Shown here: positions 1-9,108 of the stretch, one piece after another
How positions within the stretch are numbered: position 1 is the first letter of the stretch
How the letters are laid out: each line of letters starts with the position of its first letter
DNA from: AC-69 sp036519575
GTDB taxonomy: Bacteria > Actinomycetota > UBA4738 > HRBIN12
DNA length: 24,472 nt
Assembly (NCBI GenBank): GCA_036519575.1
Contig: DATDKZ010000008.1
Span: 1-24,472 of the forward strand
Direction of reading: 5' to 3'
Notes under the pieces: generated by a model
Seen by the model: only the letters and a program-made list of their open reading frames with translations
Databases searched by the model: none
What the model was told of the DNA's origin: nothing
Position numbers and translations under genes: made by a program

Positions 1-410
1 CGCCACGGCCCATCGAGACGACCGATGAACTGGCCCGGGTGGTTGCGGGCGCTGTTGGAAGGCGGCGGGGCGGCCCCCACCCCGCGCGCCGGACGTTCCA
101 GGCGCTTCGCATCGCGGTCAACCGGGAGCTCGAGGAGCTCGCCGCTTCCCTGCCTCGAGCGGTGGATCTCCTCACTCCCGGTGGCCGCGTCGTCACCATC
201 GCCTACCACTCCCTTGAAGATCGAACGGTGAAACGGTTCCTGGCCGCCGAGCCCAGGCTCAGGTCGCTCACCAGGAAGCCCGTTCGTCCCTCACCGAAAG
301 AAGCGGCCCGCAACCCCCGGGCCAGGAGCGCGAAGCTTCGGGCCGCCGAGCTGGTGGACGACGGTGCCACACGCCCGGCCGACCAGGAGCCTCGGGGAGC
401 CGCCGCATGA
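1..410 (+). CDS. rsmH: 16S rRNA (cytosine1402-N4)-methyltransferase RsmH, 3' part
   Basis: This is the C-terminal 135 residues of RsmH (MraW), which uses S-adenosylmethionine to methylate N4 of C1402 in 16S rRNA. The 5' end lies outside the window and the first complete codon starts at base 3. The visible part opens with PIETTDELA, followed by HPARRTFQALRIAVNREL and then GGRVVTIAYHSLEDRTVK, all diagnostic of the family's C-terminal half. The arginine-rich tail after this is normal for the family. The TGA stop overlaps the ATG of the next gene in an ATGA, so translation of the two is probably coupled. RsmH is commonly the first or second gene of the dcw cluster; whether mraZ precedes it cannot be seen. 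The identification is secure, but the length of the full protein is unknown. Confidence 0.95.
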   Translation, partial: PRPIETTDELARVVAGAVGRRRGGPHPARRTFQALRIAVNRELEELAASLPRAVDLLTPGGRVVTIAYHSLEDRTVKRFLAAEPRLRSLTRKPVRPSPKEAARNPRARSAKLRAAELVDDGATRPADQEPRGAAA

Positions 411-895
411 GCCAGCCGGCTCGGGCCCTTCCCGCCCGCCCCATACCCGCGCATCTCCCCACGCCCGTTCCCTCGCGCCGAGCCCGGCCCGCTCCCCGGC
501 CTACCCCGCCCCCCCGAACCGCCCCCCCGCGTCCCTCGACCGCGGTCAACCGGGCCCGCCGGAGCCGGTCCGGATTCCTGATCCTCTCCTCGGTGCTGGT
601 GGGGTCGATGGTGCTCGGCCTCGTCGCGCTGAACGCCCTGCTCGCCCAGAGCTCCTTCCGTGTGGACGACCTCGAGGAACGGGTCGGCATCCTCACGCAG
701 GAGAACCTGGAGCTCACCCGGCAGCAGGCCGCACTGTCCGCTCCCGGCCGGATCGCCGCCTGGGCTCGCAGCCACGGCATGCGTCTCCCCGACGAGATCC
801 GATTCCTCCACGTGCCCGCCGCGAGAACGGCGGCGCCGGCCGGGTCCGCGGACCACGACCAACCCACGGGGTGGCTGAGCGAGGGCCTCCCGTGA
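407..895 (+). CDS. ftsL: FtsL-type cell division protein (bitopic, coiled coil)
   Basis: This 162-residue protein fits FtsL, the small bitopic divisome protein that joins FtsQ/DivIB and FtsB/DivIC and activates FtsWI at the septum. Residues 1-55 are a Pro/Ala/Arg-rich cytoplasmic tail and about 56-80 form one membrane helix. About 84-112 look like a coiled coil, followed by SAPGRIAAWARSHGMRLP, a form of the FtsL ending in which a helix leads to a GM..P motif. FtsL sequences diverge quickly, so position between rsmH and ftsI is a large part of the evidence. The ATG overlaps the rsmH stop (ATGA), and the stop overlaps the ftsI GTG (GTGA). The long proline-rich tail is low in complexity but continues the operon frame without a break. 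Confidence 0.85.
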   Translation: MSQPARALPARPIPAHLPTPVPSRRARPAPRPTPPPRTAPPRPSTAVNRARRSRSGFLILSSVLVGSMVLGLVALNALLAQSSFRVDDLEERVGILTQENLELTRQQAALSAPGRIAAWARSHGMRLPDEIRFLHVPAARTAAPAGSADHDQPTGWLSEGLP

Positions 896-2604
896 AGCGC
901 CCGCCCATGCGGCGCCTGATCGCGCTGTTCGGGGTGCTGACCCTGGCCATGGGAACGATCGTCCTTCGGCTGACGGTGCTCCAGGTGAGCCAGGCTCGCG
1001 CGTACCGGTCCTTTGCGCTGGACCAACGGCTGCACACGTTGACACTGCCGGCCTCGCGCGGTCGGGTCGTAGACCGCTCCGGCGAGGCCATGGCCATCTC
1101 GCTTCCTGCGCGCGACGTCTACGTCGACCCCCGGTACGTGACGGACCCGTGGAACGAGGCCCAGAGGATCTCGGGGGTCCTGGACCTGAGGGTCCGCGAC
1201 CTCCTTCCCAAGCTCACCGCCGACACGACCTTCGTCTACCTCGCCCGCCAGGTCGAGCTGAAGACGGCGGTGCAGTTGGAGAGGCTGCACCTTCCCGGAA
1301 TCGGCTTCCTCTCCACGAGCAGGCGCGCCTATCCTGCCGGCCCCCTCGCCCCCCAGGTGCTGGGGTTCGTGGGGGTGGACGGCACCGGGTTGGCCGGGCT
1401 GGAGCTCGAGTACCAGGAGGTTCTGGGCGGCACGCCCGGGGAGCGGACCCAGGAGCTCGACCCTTCGGGTCAGCCCATCGTCGGGGGGATCGACGCCGAG
1501 CGGGCTCCGGCTCCGGGCTCTGACCTGGTCGTGACGATCGATCGCGACTTCCAGTTCCAGGTGCAATCCGCCCTGGAGGAGGCGGTGAAGTCGAACCAGG
1601 CCATGGGCGGCACGGTCATCGTCATGGACCCGCGAACGGGAGATGTCTATGCCATGGCCACCTACCCATGGTTCCACCCGAACGACTTCGCCACGGCCAG
1701 GCCGAGCACGTGGCGCAACAAGGCGGTGACCGATGTCTTCGAGCCCGGGTCTGTGAACAAGGTGATTACGGCGGCCGCGACCGTGCAGGAACGCTCGCTC
1801 GCGCTCGACGAGCAACTGTCGGTGCCATGGAAGATGCGGGTGGGCGATTTCGTCATCCACGACGCGCACCGTCATGGCGTCGAGGCGATGACGGTGGGCG
1901 ACATCGTGGCGCAGTCCAGCAACATCGGCGCGGTGGAGGTCGCGGAGCGCCTCGGGGCGGCGCGCCTTGCGACCTACCTGTCGAAGTTCGGACTCGGCCA
2001 GGTCACCGGGATCGGGTTTCCCGGTGAGTCGGCCGGCATGATGCTGCCCCTGTACCAGTGGTCGGACACCAGCCTGGCCACCATGGCCTACGGTCAGGGC
2101 ATCGCGGTCACACCCCTCCAGATGATCTCGGTGTACGCGACGATCGCGAATGGTGGAGTGTGGGTCCAGCCTCGGCTGGTGCGCGGCACTATCGACCCCG
2201 AGGGAGTGTTCCACCCGGCCCCATCATCGTCGACCCGTCGCGTCGTTTCCGATGACACCGCGCAGATGGTCACGCGGATGCTGGCCTTCGCGGTGAAGGC
2301 GGGGACCGGAGCCGCAGCCCGGATCCCCGGCTTCCGCGTGGCCGGCAAGACCGGGACGGCGCGGATCCCAAGGCCAACCGGCGGCTACTACGCCGACCGC
2401 TACTTCGCCTCGTTCATCGGCTTCCTCCCGGCCTCCCACCCCAGGGTCGTGATCGCGGCCATCCTGGACCGGCCCACGACCGAGTACGGCGGGATCGCCG
2501 CGGCCCCGCTGTTCCAGCGGGTGGCCCGGTATGCGATCGAGCGCCTGGGGATCGCGCCGGGGGAGGCGCTGCCGCCTCCGCCCCACGCGATCCCCGCCCG
2601 ATGA
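892..2604 (+). CDS. ftsI: Class B penicillin-binding protein, septal transpeptidase FtsI
   Basis: FtsI is the D,D-transpeptidase that cross-links septal peptidoglycan together with FtsW. The 570-residue product has an N-terminal membrane anchor (about residues 9-30), a PBP dimerisation region (about 45-210) and a transpeptidase domain with all three active-site motifs: S287-V-N-K290 in EPGSVNK, S342-S-N344, and K486-T-G488 in AGKTGTA. There are no C-terminal PASTA repeats; the protein ends in a short Pro-rich tail. I chose the GTG at 892 because it overlaps the ftsL stop like the other junctions here; an ATG at 907 is an alternative. The open frame continues upstream to base 364, but that part runs antisense-free across ftsL in another frame and has no FtsI features. 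The stop overlaps the murE ATG. Confidence 0.95.
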   Translation: MKRPPMRRLIALFGVLTLAMGTIVLRLTVLQVSQARAYRSFALDQRLHTLTLPASRGRVVDRSGEAMAISLPARDVYVDPRYVTDPWNEAQRISGVLDLRVRDLLPKLTADTTFVYLARQVELKTAVQLERLHLPGIGFLSTSRRAYPAGPLAPQVLGFVGVDGTGLAGLELEYQEVLGGTPGERTQELDPSGQPIVGGIDAERAPAPGSDLVVTIDRDFQFQVQSALEEAVKSNQAMGGTVIVMDPRTGDVYAMATYPWFHPNDFATARPSTWRNKAVTDVFEPGSVNKVITAAATVQERSLALDEQLSVPWKMRVGDFVIHDAHRHGVEAMTVGDIVAQSSNIGAVEVAERLGAARLATYLSKFGLGQVTGIGFPGESAGMMLPLYQWSDTSLATMAYGQGIAVTPLQMISVYATIANGGVWVQPRLVRGTIDPEGVFHPAPSSSTRRVVSDDTAQMVTRMLAFAVKAGTGAAARIPGFRVAGKTGTARIPRPTGGYYADRYFASFIGFLPASHPRVVIAAILDRPTTEYGGIAAAPLFQRVARYAIERLGIAPGEALPPPPHAIPAR

Positions 2605-4118
2605 CCGTCGCAGGGCGCGGGGGGGTATGGACGATAAGCTCGGATGACTTGGTTGCGCCCGGCCTTCCCCCGGCTCGCCCGCTCGCCGACCTCGTCGCGT
2701 CGCTGCAGCGGCACGAGGTCAGAGGCGATCGATCGGTGGACGTGGTGGACGTGGGGTACAGATCGCAGGACGCCGTCCCCGGCAGCCTGTTCTTCTGCGT
2801 GCCCGGCTCGGGCCACGACGGACACGACTTCGCCGGGGAGGCGGTGGGGCGGGGGACGGTCGCCCTGGTGGTCGATCGGTGGTTGCCTCTCGACGTGGTC
2901 CAGGTCCGCGTTCCCTCCGTCCGAGAGGCCATGGGTCCCCTGTCGGCGGCGTTCTTCGGCCGGCCTGGTGACCGGATGAACATCGTCGGCGTCACCGGGA
3001 CCAACGGGAAGACCACGATCACATACCTGCTGGAGTCGGTGTTTCGTCGGAACGGTCAGGTCCCCGGCGTGATCGGAACGACGGGCGTCCGGATCGACGG
3101 GGAACCGCAGACGCTTCCCATGACCACACCCGAGGCTCCCGACCTGCACCGCATGCTGGCCCAGATGGCCGAACGCGGGGTCGAGGCGGTGGGCATGGAG
3201 GTTTCCTCGCACGGGCTGCACCAGCACCGGGTCGACGGCATCCGCTACCGGTGCTCGGTGTTCACCAATCTCAGTCAGGATCATCTTGATTACCACGCGT
3301 CGATGGAGGAGTACTTCGAGGCGAAGGCCCGACTCTTCACGCCGGAGCTGTCGGAGGGGGCCGTTGTGAACCTCGACAGCCCGCACGGGCGTCGGCTCCT
3401 CCGCTCGGATCTGCCTACCGTCACGTTCGGCCAGGGACCGGGTGCCGACGTGCGCGCCACCGACGTCCGGGCCATGCGCTCCGGCATCTCCTTCTCTGTG
3501 GGCGAGCTGGAGATCCGCTCCTCCCTCCGGGGCGGTTTCAACGTCGAGAACTGCCTGGCGGCACTGGCGACGGCCCGGGCGCTCGGGATCCCCGACGATG
3601 TCTCGGCCCGGGGCATCGCGGACGTGCGAGGGGTGCCGGGCCGCGTTGAGGCCGTGGAGGAGAGCCAGGACTTCCTGGTCGTCGTGGACTATGCGCACAC
3701 CCCGGACGGTGTGGGCAACGTGCTGCGCGCGGCGCGACTCCTCGCGCCCGGCCGGCTGATCGTCGTGCTGGGCTGCGGCGGGGACCGGGACCGAACCAAG
3801 CGCCCCCTGATGGGAAAGGTGGCCACCGGGCTGGCGGATCTGTCCGTCATCACCAGCGACAACCCGCGAAGCGAGGACCCGCTGGCCATCATCGGGGAGA
3901 TCGAACCCGGGGCCAGGGAGGGCGGGGGCCGTTACGTGATCGAGCCCGAGCGGCGCGCTGCGATCAAGCTCGCCCTGTCGGAAGCCGGCGATGGCGACGT
4001 CGTCGTCATCGCGGGCAAGGGACACGAGACCGGCCAGGAGTTCGCCGACCGCACGGTGCCGTTCGACGACCGGATCGTCGCGGCAGAGGAGATCCGGTCG
4101 CTCCGGGGGATGGCATGA
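2601..4118 (+). CDS. murE: UDP-MurNAc-tripeptide synthetase MurE, meso-DAP-adding type
   Basis: MurE is the cytoplasmic ATP-dependent ligase that adds the third amino acid to UDP-MurNAc-L-Ala-D-Glu. The 505-residue protein has the Mur-ligase order: N-terminal UDP-binding domain (about 45-115), P-loop GTNGKTT at 133-139, central domain with TTPEAPDL, EVSSHGL and NLSQDHLDYH, and a C-terminal domain with VVDYAHTPDG, CGGDRDRTKRP and AGKGHE. The motif D420-N-P-R423, in SDNPRSEDP, is the signature of enzymes that add meso-diaminopimelate; lysine-adding MurE enzymes differ here. The cell wall is therefore inferred to be of the meso-DAP type. The ATG and stop both sit in ATGA overlaps with the neighbouring genes. 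Confidence 0.97.
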   Translation: MTVAGRGGVWTISSDDLVAPGLPPARPLADLVASLQRHEVRGDRSVDVVDVGYRSQDAVPGSLFFCVPGSGHDGHDFAGEAVGRGTVALVVDRWLPLDVVQVRVPSVREAMGPLSAAFFGRPGDRMNIVGVTGTNGKTTITYLLESVFRRNGQVPGVIGTTGVRIDGEPQTLPMTTPEAPDLHRMLAQMAERGVEAVGMEVSSHGLHQHRVDGIRYRCSVFTNLSQDHLDYHASMEEYFEAKARLFTPELSEGAVVNLDSPHGRRLLRSDLPTVTFGQGPGADVRATDVRAMRSGISFSVGELEIRSSLRGGFNVENCLAALATARALGIPDDVSARGIADVRGVPGRVEAVEESQDFLVVVDYAHTPDGVGNVLRAARLLAPGRLIVVLGCGGDRDRTKRPLMGKVATGLADLSVITSDNPRSEDPLAIIGEIEPGAREGGGRYVIEPERRAAIKLALSEAGDGDVVVIAGKGHETGQEFADRTVPFDDRIVAAEEIRSLRGMA

Positions 4119-5476
4119 GGCCGCGCCTCCTCTCCGATGTGGCGCGCGCGGTGAAGGGCCGGCTCCGCGGCTCGGATGCGATCGTCACGGCCGTCGTCAT
4201 CGACAGCCGGGAGGCCGGGCCGGGCTCGCTGTTCTTCGCCATGCCGGGGGAGCGGCGCGACGGCCACGACTTCGTGAGGGACGCGCTCTCCCGCGGCGCG
4301 GCAGGCTCGGTGGTGCATCGACCGGTTCCGGCGGAGCCGGCCGTGGAGGTGGCCGACCCAGGTGAGGCGCTGCTGGCGCTGGCCGCCGACGAGCGTGCGA
4401 GCATGCCCGATGCCACGCTGATCGGGATCACCGGCGCGAACGGGAAGACCTCCACGAAGGATCTCGCGGCCTCCATCCTGTCGACGGGATTCCTGACACA
4501 TGCCAGCCCGGGGTCGTTCAACAACGAGATCGGGCTCCCCCTCACGCTGTTGGGGGCCCCGGAAGGCGTCGAGGTGATGCTGGCGGAGATGGGTGCCCGG
4601 CGTCGCGGCGACCATGCGCAGCTGTGCCGGGTGGCCAGACCCGACGCAGTGGTCGTGACAAACATCGGGGTCGCGCACATGGAGGTCTTCGGATCGTGGC
4701 AGGCCATCGTGGAGGCCTCGGCGGAGCCCGTGGAGGCCCTGGCTGATGTCGGCACGGCCATCCTGAACGCGGACGAAACCGTCGTACGCGAGCTGGCGGG
4801 GCGGACCGGGGCCCGGGTCATCACGTTCGGGCTGACGAAGGACGCGGACGTGCGGGCCGAGGACGTGGTGCTCGACGACGAGGGGAGGGCGGGCTTCGAC
4901 CTGTTCGTGGGGGACCAACGCGAGCGTGCCGAGCTCGTCGTTCCGGGTGAGCACATGGTGTCGAACGCGCTCGCCGCCGCGGCGTGCGGGATCGCGCTGG
5001 GGCTGTCGGCCGCCGAGTGCGCCGCGGGGCTGAAAGGAGTTGGCGTCTCCCGGTGGCGGATGGAGAGCTTCACCACCGAGGACGGCGTGCGGGTGGTGAA
5101 CGACGCGTACAACGCGAATCCCGAGTCCATGGCTGCGGGGCTTCGGGCGGCCAGGTGGATGGCCCGAGGCGGCCGACTCGCGGCGGTCCTCGGTCACATG
5201 GCAGAGCTCGGCGCCATCTCGAGTGACGAGCACGATCGTTTGGGAGAGCTGGTGGTCCGGCTGGGGGTGGATCGCCTCGTCACCGTGGGCCCGGTGGCCC
5301 GCTCGGTGGCGGGGGCCGCCCTTCGGGAAGGCGCGGTCCCGGAGAGCGTGGTCTCGGTCGACACGCCCGCCGAAGCGGCGGACGACGTTCGGGCCTGGGC
5401 CAGAGCGGGGGACGTGGTCCTGGTCAAGGGGTCGCGGGTGGCCGGGTTGGAACGCGTGGCTGAGGCCCTTCGGTGA
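4115..5476 (+). CDS. murF: UDP-MurNAc-tripeptide:D-Ala-D-Ala ligase MurF
   Basis: MurF completes the cytoplasmic precursor by adding D-Ala-D-Ala to the UDP-MurNAc-tripeptide with ATP. The 453-residue product has an N-terminal domain containing DSREAGPGSLFFAMPG, the P-loop GANGKTS at 107-113, SFNNEIGLPLTLL, the VTNIGVAHMEVFGS loop, VNDAYNANPESM in the ligase C-terminal domain, and VKGSRVAGLE near the end. The NNEIG and NAYNANP-like signatures separate MurF from MurC, D and E. The ATG overlaps the murE stop and the TGA overlaps the mraY GTG. The length is normal for the family and no key motif is missing. Confidence 0.96.
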   Translation: MRPRLLSDVARAVKGRLRGSDAIVTAVVIDSREAGPGSLFFAMPGERRDGHDFVRDALSRGAAGSVVHRPVPAEPAVEVADPGEALLALAADERASMPDATLIGITGANGKTSTKDLAASILSTGFLTHASPGSFNNEIGLPLTLLGAPEGVEVMLAEMGARRRGDHAQLCRVARPDAVVVTNIGVAHMEVFGSWQAIVEASAEPVEALADVGTAILNADETVVRELAGRTGARVITFGLTKDADVRAEDVVLDDEGRAGFDLFVGDQRERAELVVPGEHMVSNALAAAACGIALGLSAAECAAGLKGVGVSRWRMESFTTEDGVRVVNDAYNANPESMAAGLRAARWMARGGRLAAVLGHMAELGAISSDEHDRLGELVVRLGVDRLVTVGPVARSVAGAALREGAVPESVVSVDTPAEAADDVRAWARAGDVVLVKGSRVAGLERVAEALR

Positions 5477-6525
5477 GGGCCATCCTGCTGGCCGCCGCGG
5501 TGGGCTTGGCGGTGACGCTCCTCGGGACACCCGTGGCCATCCGGGCCTTCCGCTTGTGGGGGTGGGGTCAGCACATCCGAGAGGACGGGCCGCACACCCA
5601 TCTGGAGAAGATGGGCACCCCCACGATGGGCGGCGCGGTGATCATCGCGGGGATGGTCGGGTCCTACCTGGTCACGCGCGTGGTGTTCACCACGGTGACG
5701 GCCGCGGGGCTGTCGGTGGTGTTCGCGACCATCGGCTTGGGCCTGGTGGGGTTCATCGACGATCTCATCAAGGTCCGCCGGCAACGGTCGCTGGGGTTGT
5801 CGAAAGCGGCGAAGATCGCGGGGCAAGCGCTCGTGGCCCTGATCTTCGGATTGATCGCCGTGAAGTTGGCGCACCTTCCCCCCGATCTGTCGTTCATCCG
5901 CGACGCGGGAGTGAACCTGGGCCTCGGGTTCTACCCATGGGTGTTCCTGATCCTCGCGGCGTCGTCCAACTCGGTGAACCTCACCGACGGGCTCGACGGC
6001 CTGGCATCGGGCGCGACGATCTTGGTGCTGTCGGCCTATGTGTACATCGCCTTCTGGCAGTACCGCCACACGTGCGGCGTGTTGGGCGTCGTGGACGCCT
6101 GCTACCCGGTGGGAGTCAACGCTGCTCTCGACACTGCCATCGTCGCGGGCGGCGCCGTCGGTGCGGTCGCCGGGTTCCTGTGGTGGAACGCGGCTCCGGC
6201 CCAGATCTTCATGGGCGACACCGGCGCGCTGGCGCTCGGTGGCCTGATCGGCGCGCTCGCAATCGTCACCAGCACGCAGCTCCTGCTCGTCGTGTTGGGC
6301 GGCCTGTTCGTCCTTGAGACGACGTCGGTCATCATCCAGGTCATCGCGTTCCGAGGCCTGGGGCGACGGGTCTTTCGGATGTCCCCCATCCACCATCATT
6401 TCGAGCTTGCCGGCTGGCCGGAGTTCACGGTCATCGTGCGGTTCTGGATCATCGCCGGGATGTGCGTGGCGATCGGCATCGGGTTGTTCTACGCCGACTT
6501 CCTGGCGCGAGGGGGCACGGGATGA
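5473..6525 (+). CDS. mraY: Phospho-MurNAc-pentapeptide transferase MraY
   Basis: MraY is the integral membrane enzyme that transfers phospho-MurNAc-pentapeptide to undecaprenyl phosphate and so makes lipid I. The 350-residue protein is hydrophobic, with about ten membrane helices. It carries the family residues FIDD (D96, D97), NLTDGLDGLA (D172, D175), FMGDTG (D249) and the PIHHHFE motif (His 307-309). Residues about 196-217 form a loop with two cysteines (C201, C210) between helices; I recall a comparable Cys-bearing insert in Streptomyces and Mycobacterium MraY, which supports an actinobacterial origin. The start is a GTG within a GTGA overlap with murF. Confidence 0.97.
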   Translation: MRAILLAAAVGLAVTLLGTPVAIRAFRLWGWGQHIREDGPHTHLEKMGTPTMGGAVIIAGMVGSYLVTRVVFTTVTAAGLSVVFATIGLGLVGFIDDLIKVRRQRSLGLSKAAKIAGQALVALIFGLIAVKLAHLPPDLSFIRDAGVNLGLGFYPWVFLILAASSNSVNLTDGLDGLASGATILVLSAYVYIAFWQYRHTCGVLGVVDACYPVGVNAALDTAIVAGGAVGAVAGFLWWNAAPAQIFMGDTGALALGGLIGALAIVTSTQLLLVVLGGLFVLETTSVIIQVIAFRGLGRRVFRMSPIHHHFELAGWPEFTVIVRFWIIAGMCVAIGIGLFYADFLARGGTG

Positions 6526-7904
6526 GGCTCGACGGCGACCGACGAGGTGTGGTCGACGGAACGAACGCGTTCGCCGGCGATCGGGTGCTGGTCGTGGGGC
6601 TCGGTGTCGCCGGCCGCGCCGCCGCACGGGTCCTGGTGGAGGAGGGAGCCGAGGTCAGGGTGACCGAGGAGCGCGCGGAGGCCGCCGGGGCGAGGGAGAT
6701 CCGCGAGCTCGGCGTGGAGGTCTTCACGGGCGGCCACGAGCCCTGGCACCTGGACGGCGTCACCGCTGTGGTTGCCAGCCCCGGCGTGCCGGAGGGCGCG
6801 CCGATCCTGCGGTGGGCGGCTGATCGAGGCGTGGCCATCTGGAGCGAGCTGGACGTCGGCGCTCGGCTGTGTCACGTGCCGTTCGTCGCGGTGACCGGGA
6901 CGAACGGCAAGTCCACGACCACGATGATGGTCGCCGCCATGATGCGGGCCGCCGGCCTCGACGCCGCGGCGTGCGGCAACATCGGTCATGCGTTCTCCCT
7001 GGCCGCGAAAGAGGGACACGCGGCGTTGGCAGTTGAAGCCTCCTCGTTCCAGCTGCGCTTCCATCACTGGCTGCATCCACGCGTCTCGGTCTTGCTGAAC
7101 GTGGCGCAGGATCACGTCGACTGGCACGGATCGTTCGAGCGATATACCGAGGCCAAAGCACGCGTCTATGCGCGCCAGAACGAGAACGACGTCCACGTCG
7201 GGAACGCGGACGATGATCGGGGGAGGGAGATCTCCGTGGGCGCCCCGTGCCGGGTGGTGTGGTTCCGGATGGGTCCGCCGGGCGACGGCGAGGTCGGCTT
7301 CGTGGGCCGGGAGCTCGTCGCCCGGGTGAACGGCGAGGCCCGCCTGGGGACCCCGGTGTCCGACGCCCATGGGTTCCGGGCCGACGCCGCAGCCGCGGCC
7401 GCCGCCGCCCTGTCGTTCGGTCTCCCTCCCAGCTCGGTGGCCGAGGGCCTGCGCCGGACCGTTCCCCTCCCACATCGCGGCGAGGAGGTGGCCCGGGTGG
7501 GATCCGTCGTCTTCCTTGACGATTCCAAAGCCACGAACGTCCATGCGGCGCTCCACGCGCTGTCGGGTCGACACGATGTCGTCCTGATCGCGGGGGGCGT
7601 GGCCAAGGGCGTCGACCTGTCGCCGCTCGCGGAGGCCGCGCCGGCGCTGTCCGCCGTGGTGGCGATAGGAGAAGCGGCGCCGGAGATCGCCGTGCTCTTC
7701 GAGTCCAAGGTGGCCGTGAGCAAGGCCGGTTCGATCGAGGAAGCGGTGCGCGAGGGGTTCGAGCTGGCCACGCGGGGGGGCACCGTCCTGCTCGCGCCGG
7801 CCTGCGCCAGCTGGGACATGTTCCGCGACTACGCCGAGCGCGGGGAGCGATTCGCCCGGGCCGCCCGGCGGTTGGCAGAGGAGATGGCCGATGGCCCGCG
7901 TTGA
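6522..7904 (+). CDS. murD: UDP-MurNAc-L-Ala:D-Glu ligase MurD
   Basis: MurD adds D-glutamate to UDP-MurNAc-L-Ala. The 460-residue protein has a Rossmann-like N-terminus (VLVVGLGVAGRAAA, about 22-35), ASPGVP at 85-90, the P-loop GTNGKST at 126-132, EASSFQL, LNVAQDHVDWH, and DDSKATN in the C-terminal domain. The last motif and the opening GLGVAG distinguish MurD from MurC. I chose the ATG at 6522, which overlaps the mraY stop; the open frame continues to an ATG at 6462, but that would place 60 bases inside mraY and adds an unrelated arginine-rich stretch. The 3' end overlaps ftsW by 14 bases, the only overlap in the operon longer than four. Confidence 0.96.
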   Translation: MRLDGDRRGVVDGTNAFAGDRVLVVGLGVAGRAAARVLVEEGAEVRVTEERAEAAGAREIRELGVEVFTGGHEPWHLDGVTAVVASPGVPEGAPILRWAADRGVAIWSELDVGARLCHVPFVAVTGTNGKSTTTMMVAAMMRAAGLDAAACGNIGHAFSLAAKEGHAALAVEASSFQLRFHHWLHPRVSVLLNVAQDHVDWHGSFERYTEAKARVYARQNENDVHVGNADDDRGREISVGAPCRVVWFRMGPPGDGEVGFVGRELVARVNGEARLGTPVSDAHGFRADAAAAAAAALSFGLPPSSVAEGLRRTVPLPHRGEEVARVGSVVFLDDSKATNVHAALHALSGRHDVVLIAGGVAKGVDLSPLAEAAPALSAVVAIGEAAPEIAVLFESKVAVSKAGSIEEAVREGFELATRGGTVLLAPACASWDMFRDYAERGERFARAARRLAEEMADGPR

Positions 7905-9108
7905 GGTCGTGGCGCCGGCCCGACCTCGGCTCCGAGTGGTGGCTCGCCGCGACGCTATGCACGGGCCCCGGTCCCGGACGGAGGTAACGGCACGGCGGAA
8001 CCTCACCATGCTGATCGGAGCCACCGCGTTCCTCACCACCGGGGGCCTCATCATGGTGCTGTCCGCGAGCTCGGTGACGGCGTACGCGCAGTACGGCTCG
8101 AGCTTCATGTTCTTCCAGCGGCAGGCTGCGTACGCGGTTGTCGGGGCGGCCGCCCTCGTCGTCACCTCGCGGATGCGGTACGAGGCATGGCAGCGCCTGG
8201 CCGTTCCGCTCCTTGGGTTCACCGTGGTTCTGCTCGCACTGGTGCTCCACCCGACAGCCGGGATCGAAGCGTACGGGTCGTCGCGATGGATGTCGCTCGG
8301 ACCGATCACGATCCAACCGTCGGAGCTGGCGAAGCTGGCGCTCGTGGTGTTCGTCGCGACCGTCCTGGCTCGCAAGTGGAGCCGGATGGATGAACCGACG
8401 CACTTCGCCCTGCCGCTCCTTCCCGTCGCGGTGCTCGTGTGCGGGATGGTGATCCTCCAACCCGACCTGGGAACCGCCGTCATCCTGGCGGGCTCGGTGT
8501 TCCTGTTGGTGTTCGCGGCGGGCGTTCGGCTCCGCTACCTGGCAGCGGTGGGGATCCTCGGGCTCGCGATCGGGTTCGCGCTGATCATGGCGGAGGGATA
8601 CCGGCGGGCCCGCTTCCTGTCGTTCCTTCACCCCTGGGCCGACGCGAAGAACACCGGATACCAGCTGATCCAGTCCCTCATCGCACTGGGATCGGGCGGG
8701 TGGTTCGGGGTGGGGCTGGGGACCAGCCGCCAGAAGTGGATGTATGTCCCCAACGCGCACACGGACTTCATCTTCTCCATCCTCGGCGAGGAGCTCGGCC
8801 TCATCGGCGAGATCGTCGTGGTGGTGGCGTTCGGGGTGTTGATCTACGCCGGGATCCGGATCGCGGCGGGCGCGCCGGACGTGTTCGGCCGGCTCCTCGC
8901 GTCCGGGATCGTCTCGTGGTTCGGCCTCCAGATCGTGGTGAACCTCGGAGCAGTCACCGGACTGCTGCCGATCACCGGCGTGCCGCTCCCGATGCTCTCG
9001 TACGGGGGGTCGTCCCTCGTCGTGTCGCTCGCCGCCGTCGGGATCCTGGTGAACATCGGCAAGGCCGGGACATCCTCGCAGGGCGCGCGGACCCGGACGA
9101 CCCGATGA
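7891..9108 (+). CDS. ftsW: SEDS peptidoglycan glycosyltransferase FtsW
   Basis: FtsW is the multi-pass SEDS polymerase that extends glycan strands from lipid II at the septum and works with the class B PBP FtsI. The 405-residue protein has a basic N-terminal tail of about 37 residues and then about ten membrane helices. Family signatures are IQPSELAKL (about 141-149), LQPDLGTA with the presumed catalytic Asp192, the NAHTDFIFSILGEELG loop, and PLPMLSYGGSSL near the C-terminus. Position between murD and murG favours FtsW over the elongation paralogue RodA. The ATG at 7891 lies inside the end of murD and gives a protein of normal length. The stop overlaps the murG ATG. Confidence 0.95.
   Translation: MARVEVVAPARPRLRVVARRDAMHGPRSRTEVTARRNLTMLIGATAFLTTGGLIMVLSASSVTAYAQYGSSFMFFQRQAAYAVVGAAALVVTSRMRYEAWQRLAVPLLGFTVVLLALVLHPTAGIEAYGSSRWMSLGPITIQPSELAKLALVVFVATVLARKWSRMDEPTHFALPLLPVAVLVCGMVILQPDLGTAVILAGSVFLLVFAAGVRLRYLAAVGILGLAIGFALIMAEGYRRARFLSFLHPWADAKNTGYQLIQSLIALGSGGWFGVGLGTSRQKWMYVPNAHTDFIFSILGEELGLIGEIVVVVAFGVLIYAGIRIAAGAPDVFGRLLASGIVSWFGLQIVVNLGAVTGLLPITGVPLPMLSYGGSSLVVSLAAVGILVNIGKAGTSSQGARTRTTR

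Noticed and set aside
364..891. Upstream extension of the ftsI frame
   Set aside because: It overlaps ftsL in another frame, is Pro/Arg-rich and lies before the membrane anchor; the GTG at 892 fits the operon's overlap pattern.
268..2214. Long minus-strand open frame of 648 codons across ftsL and ftsI
   Set aside because: It lies antisense to well-supported genes, has a His/Arg/Pro-rich composition without domains, and is the usual high-GC shadow frame. The same holds for minus-strand frames at 2400-4025, 3932-5530, 5194-6627, 6489-8483 and 6760-8760.
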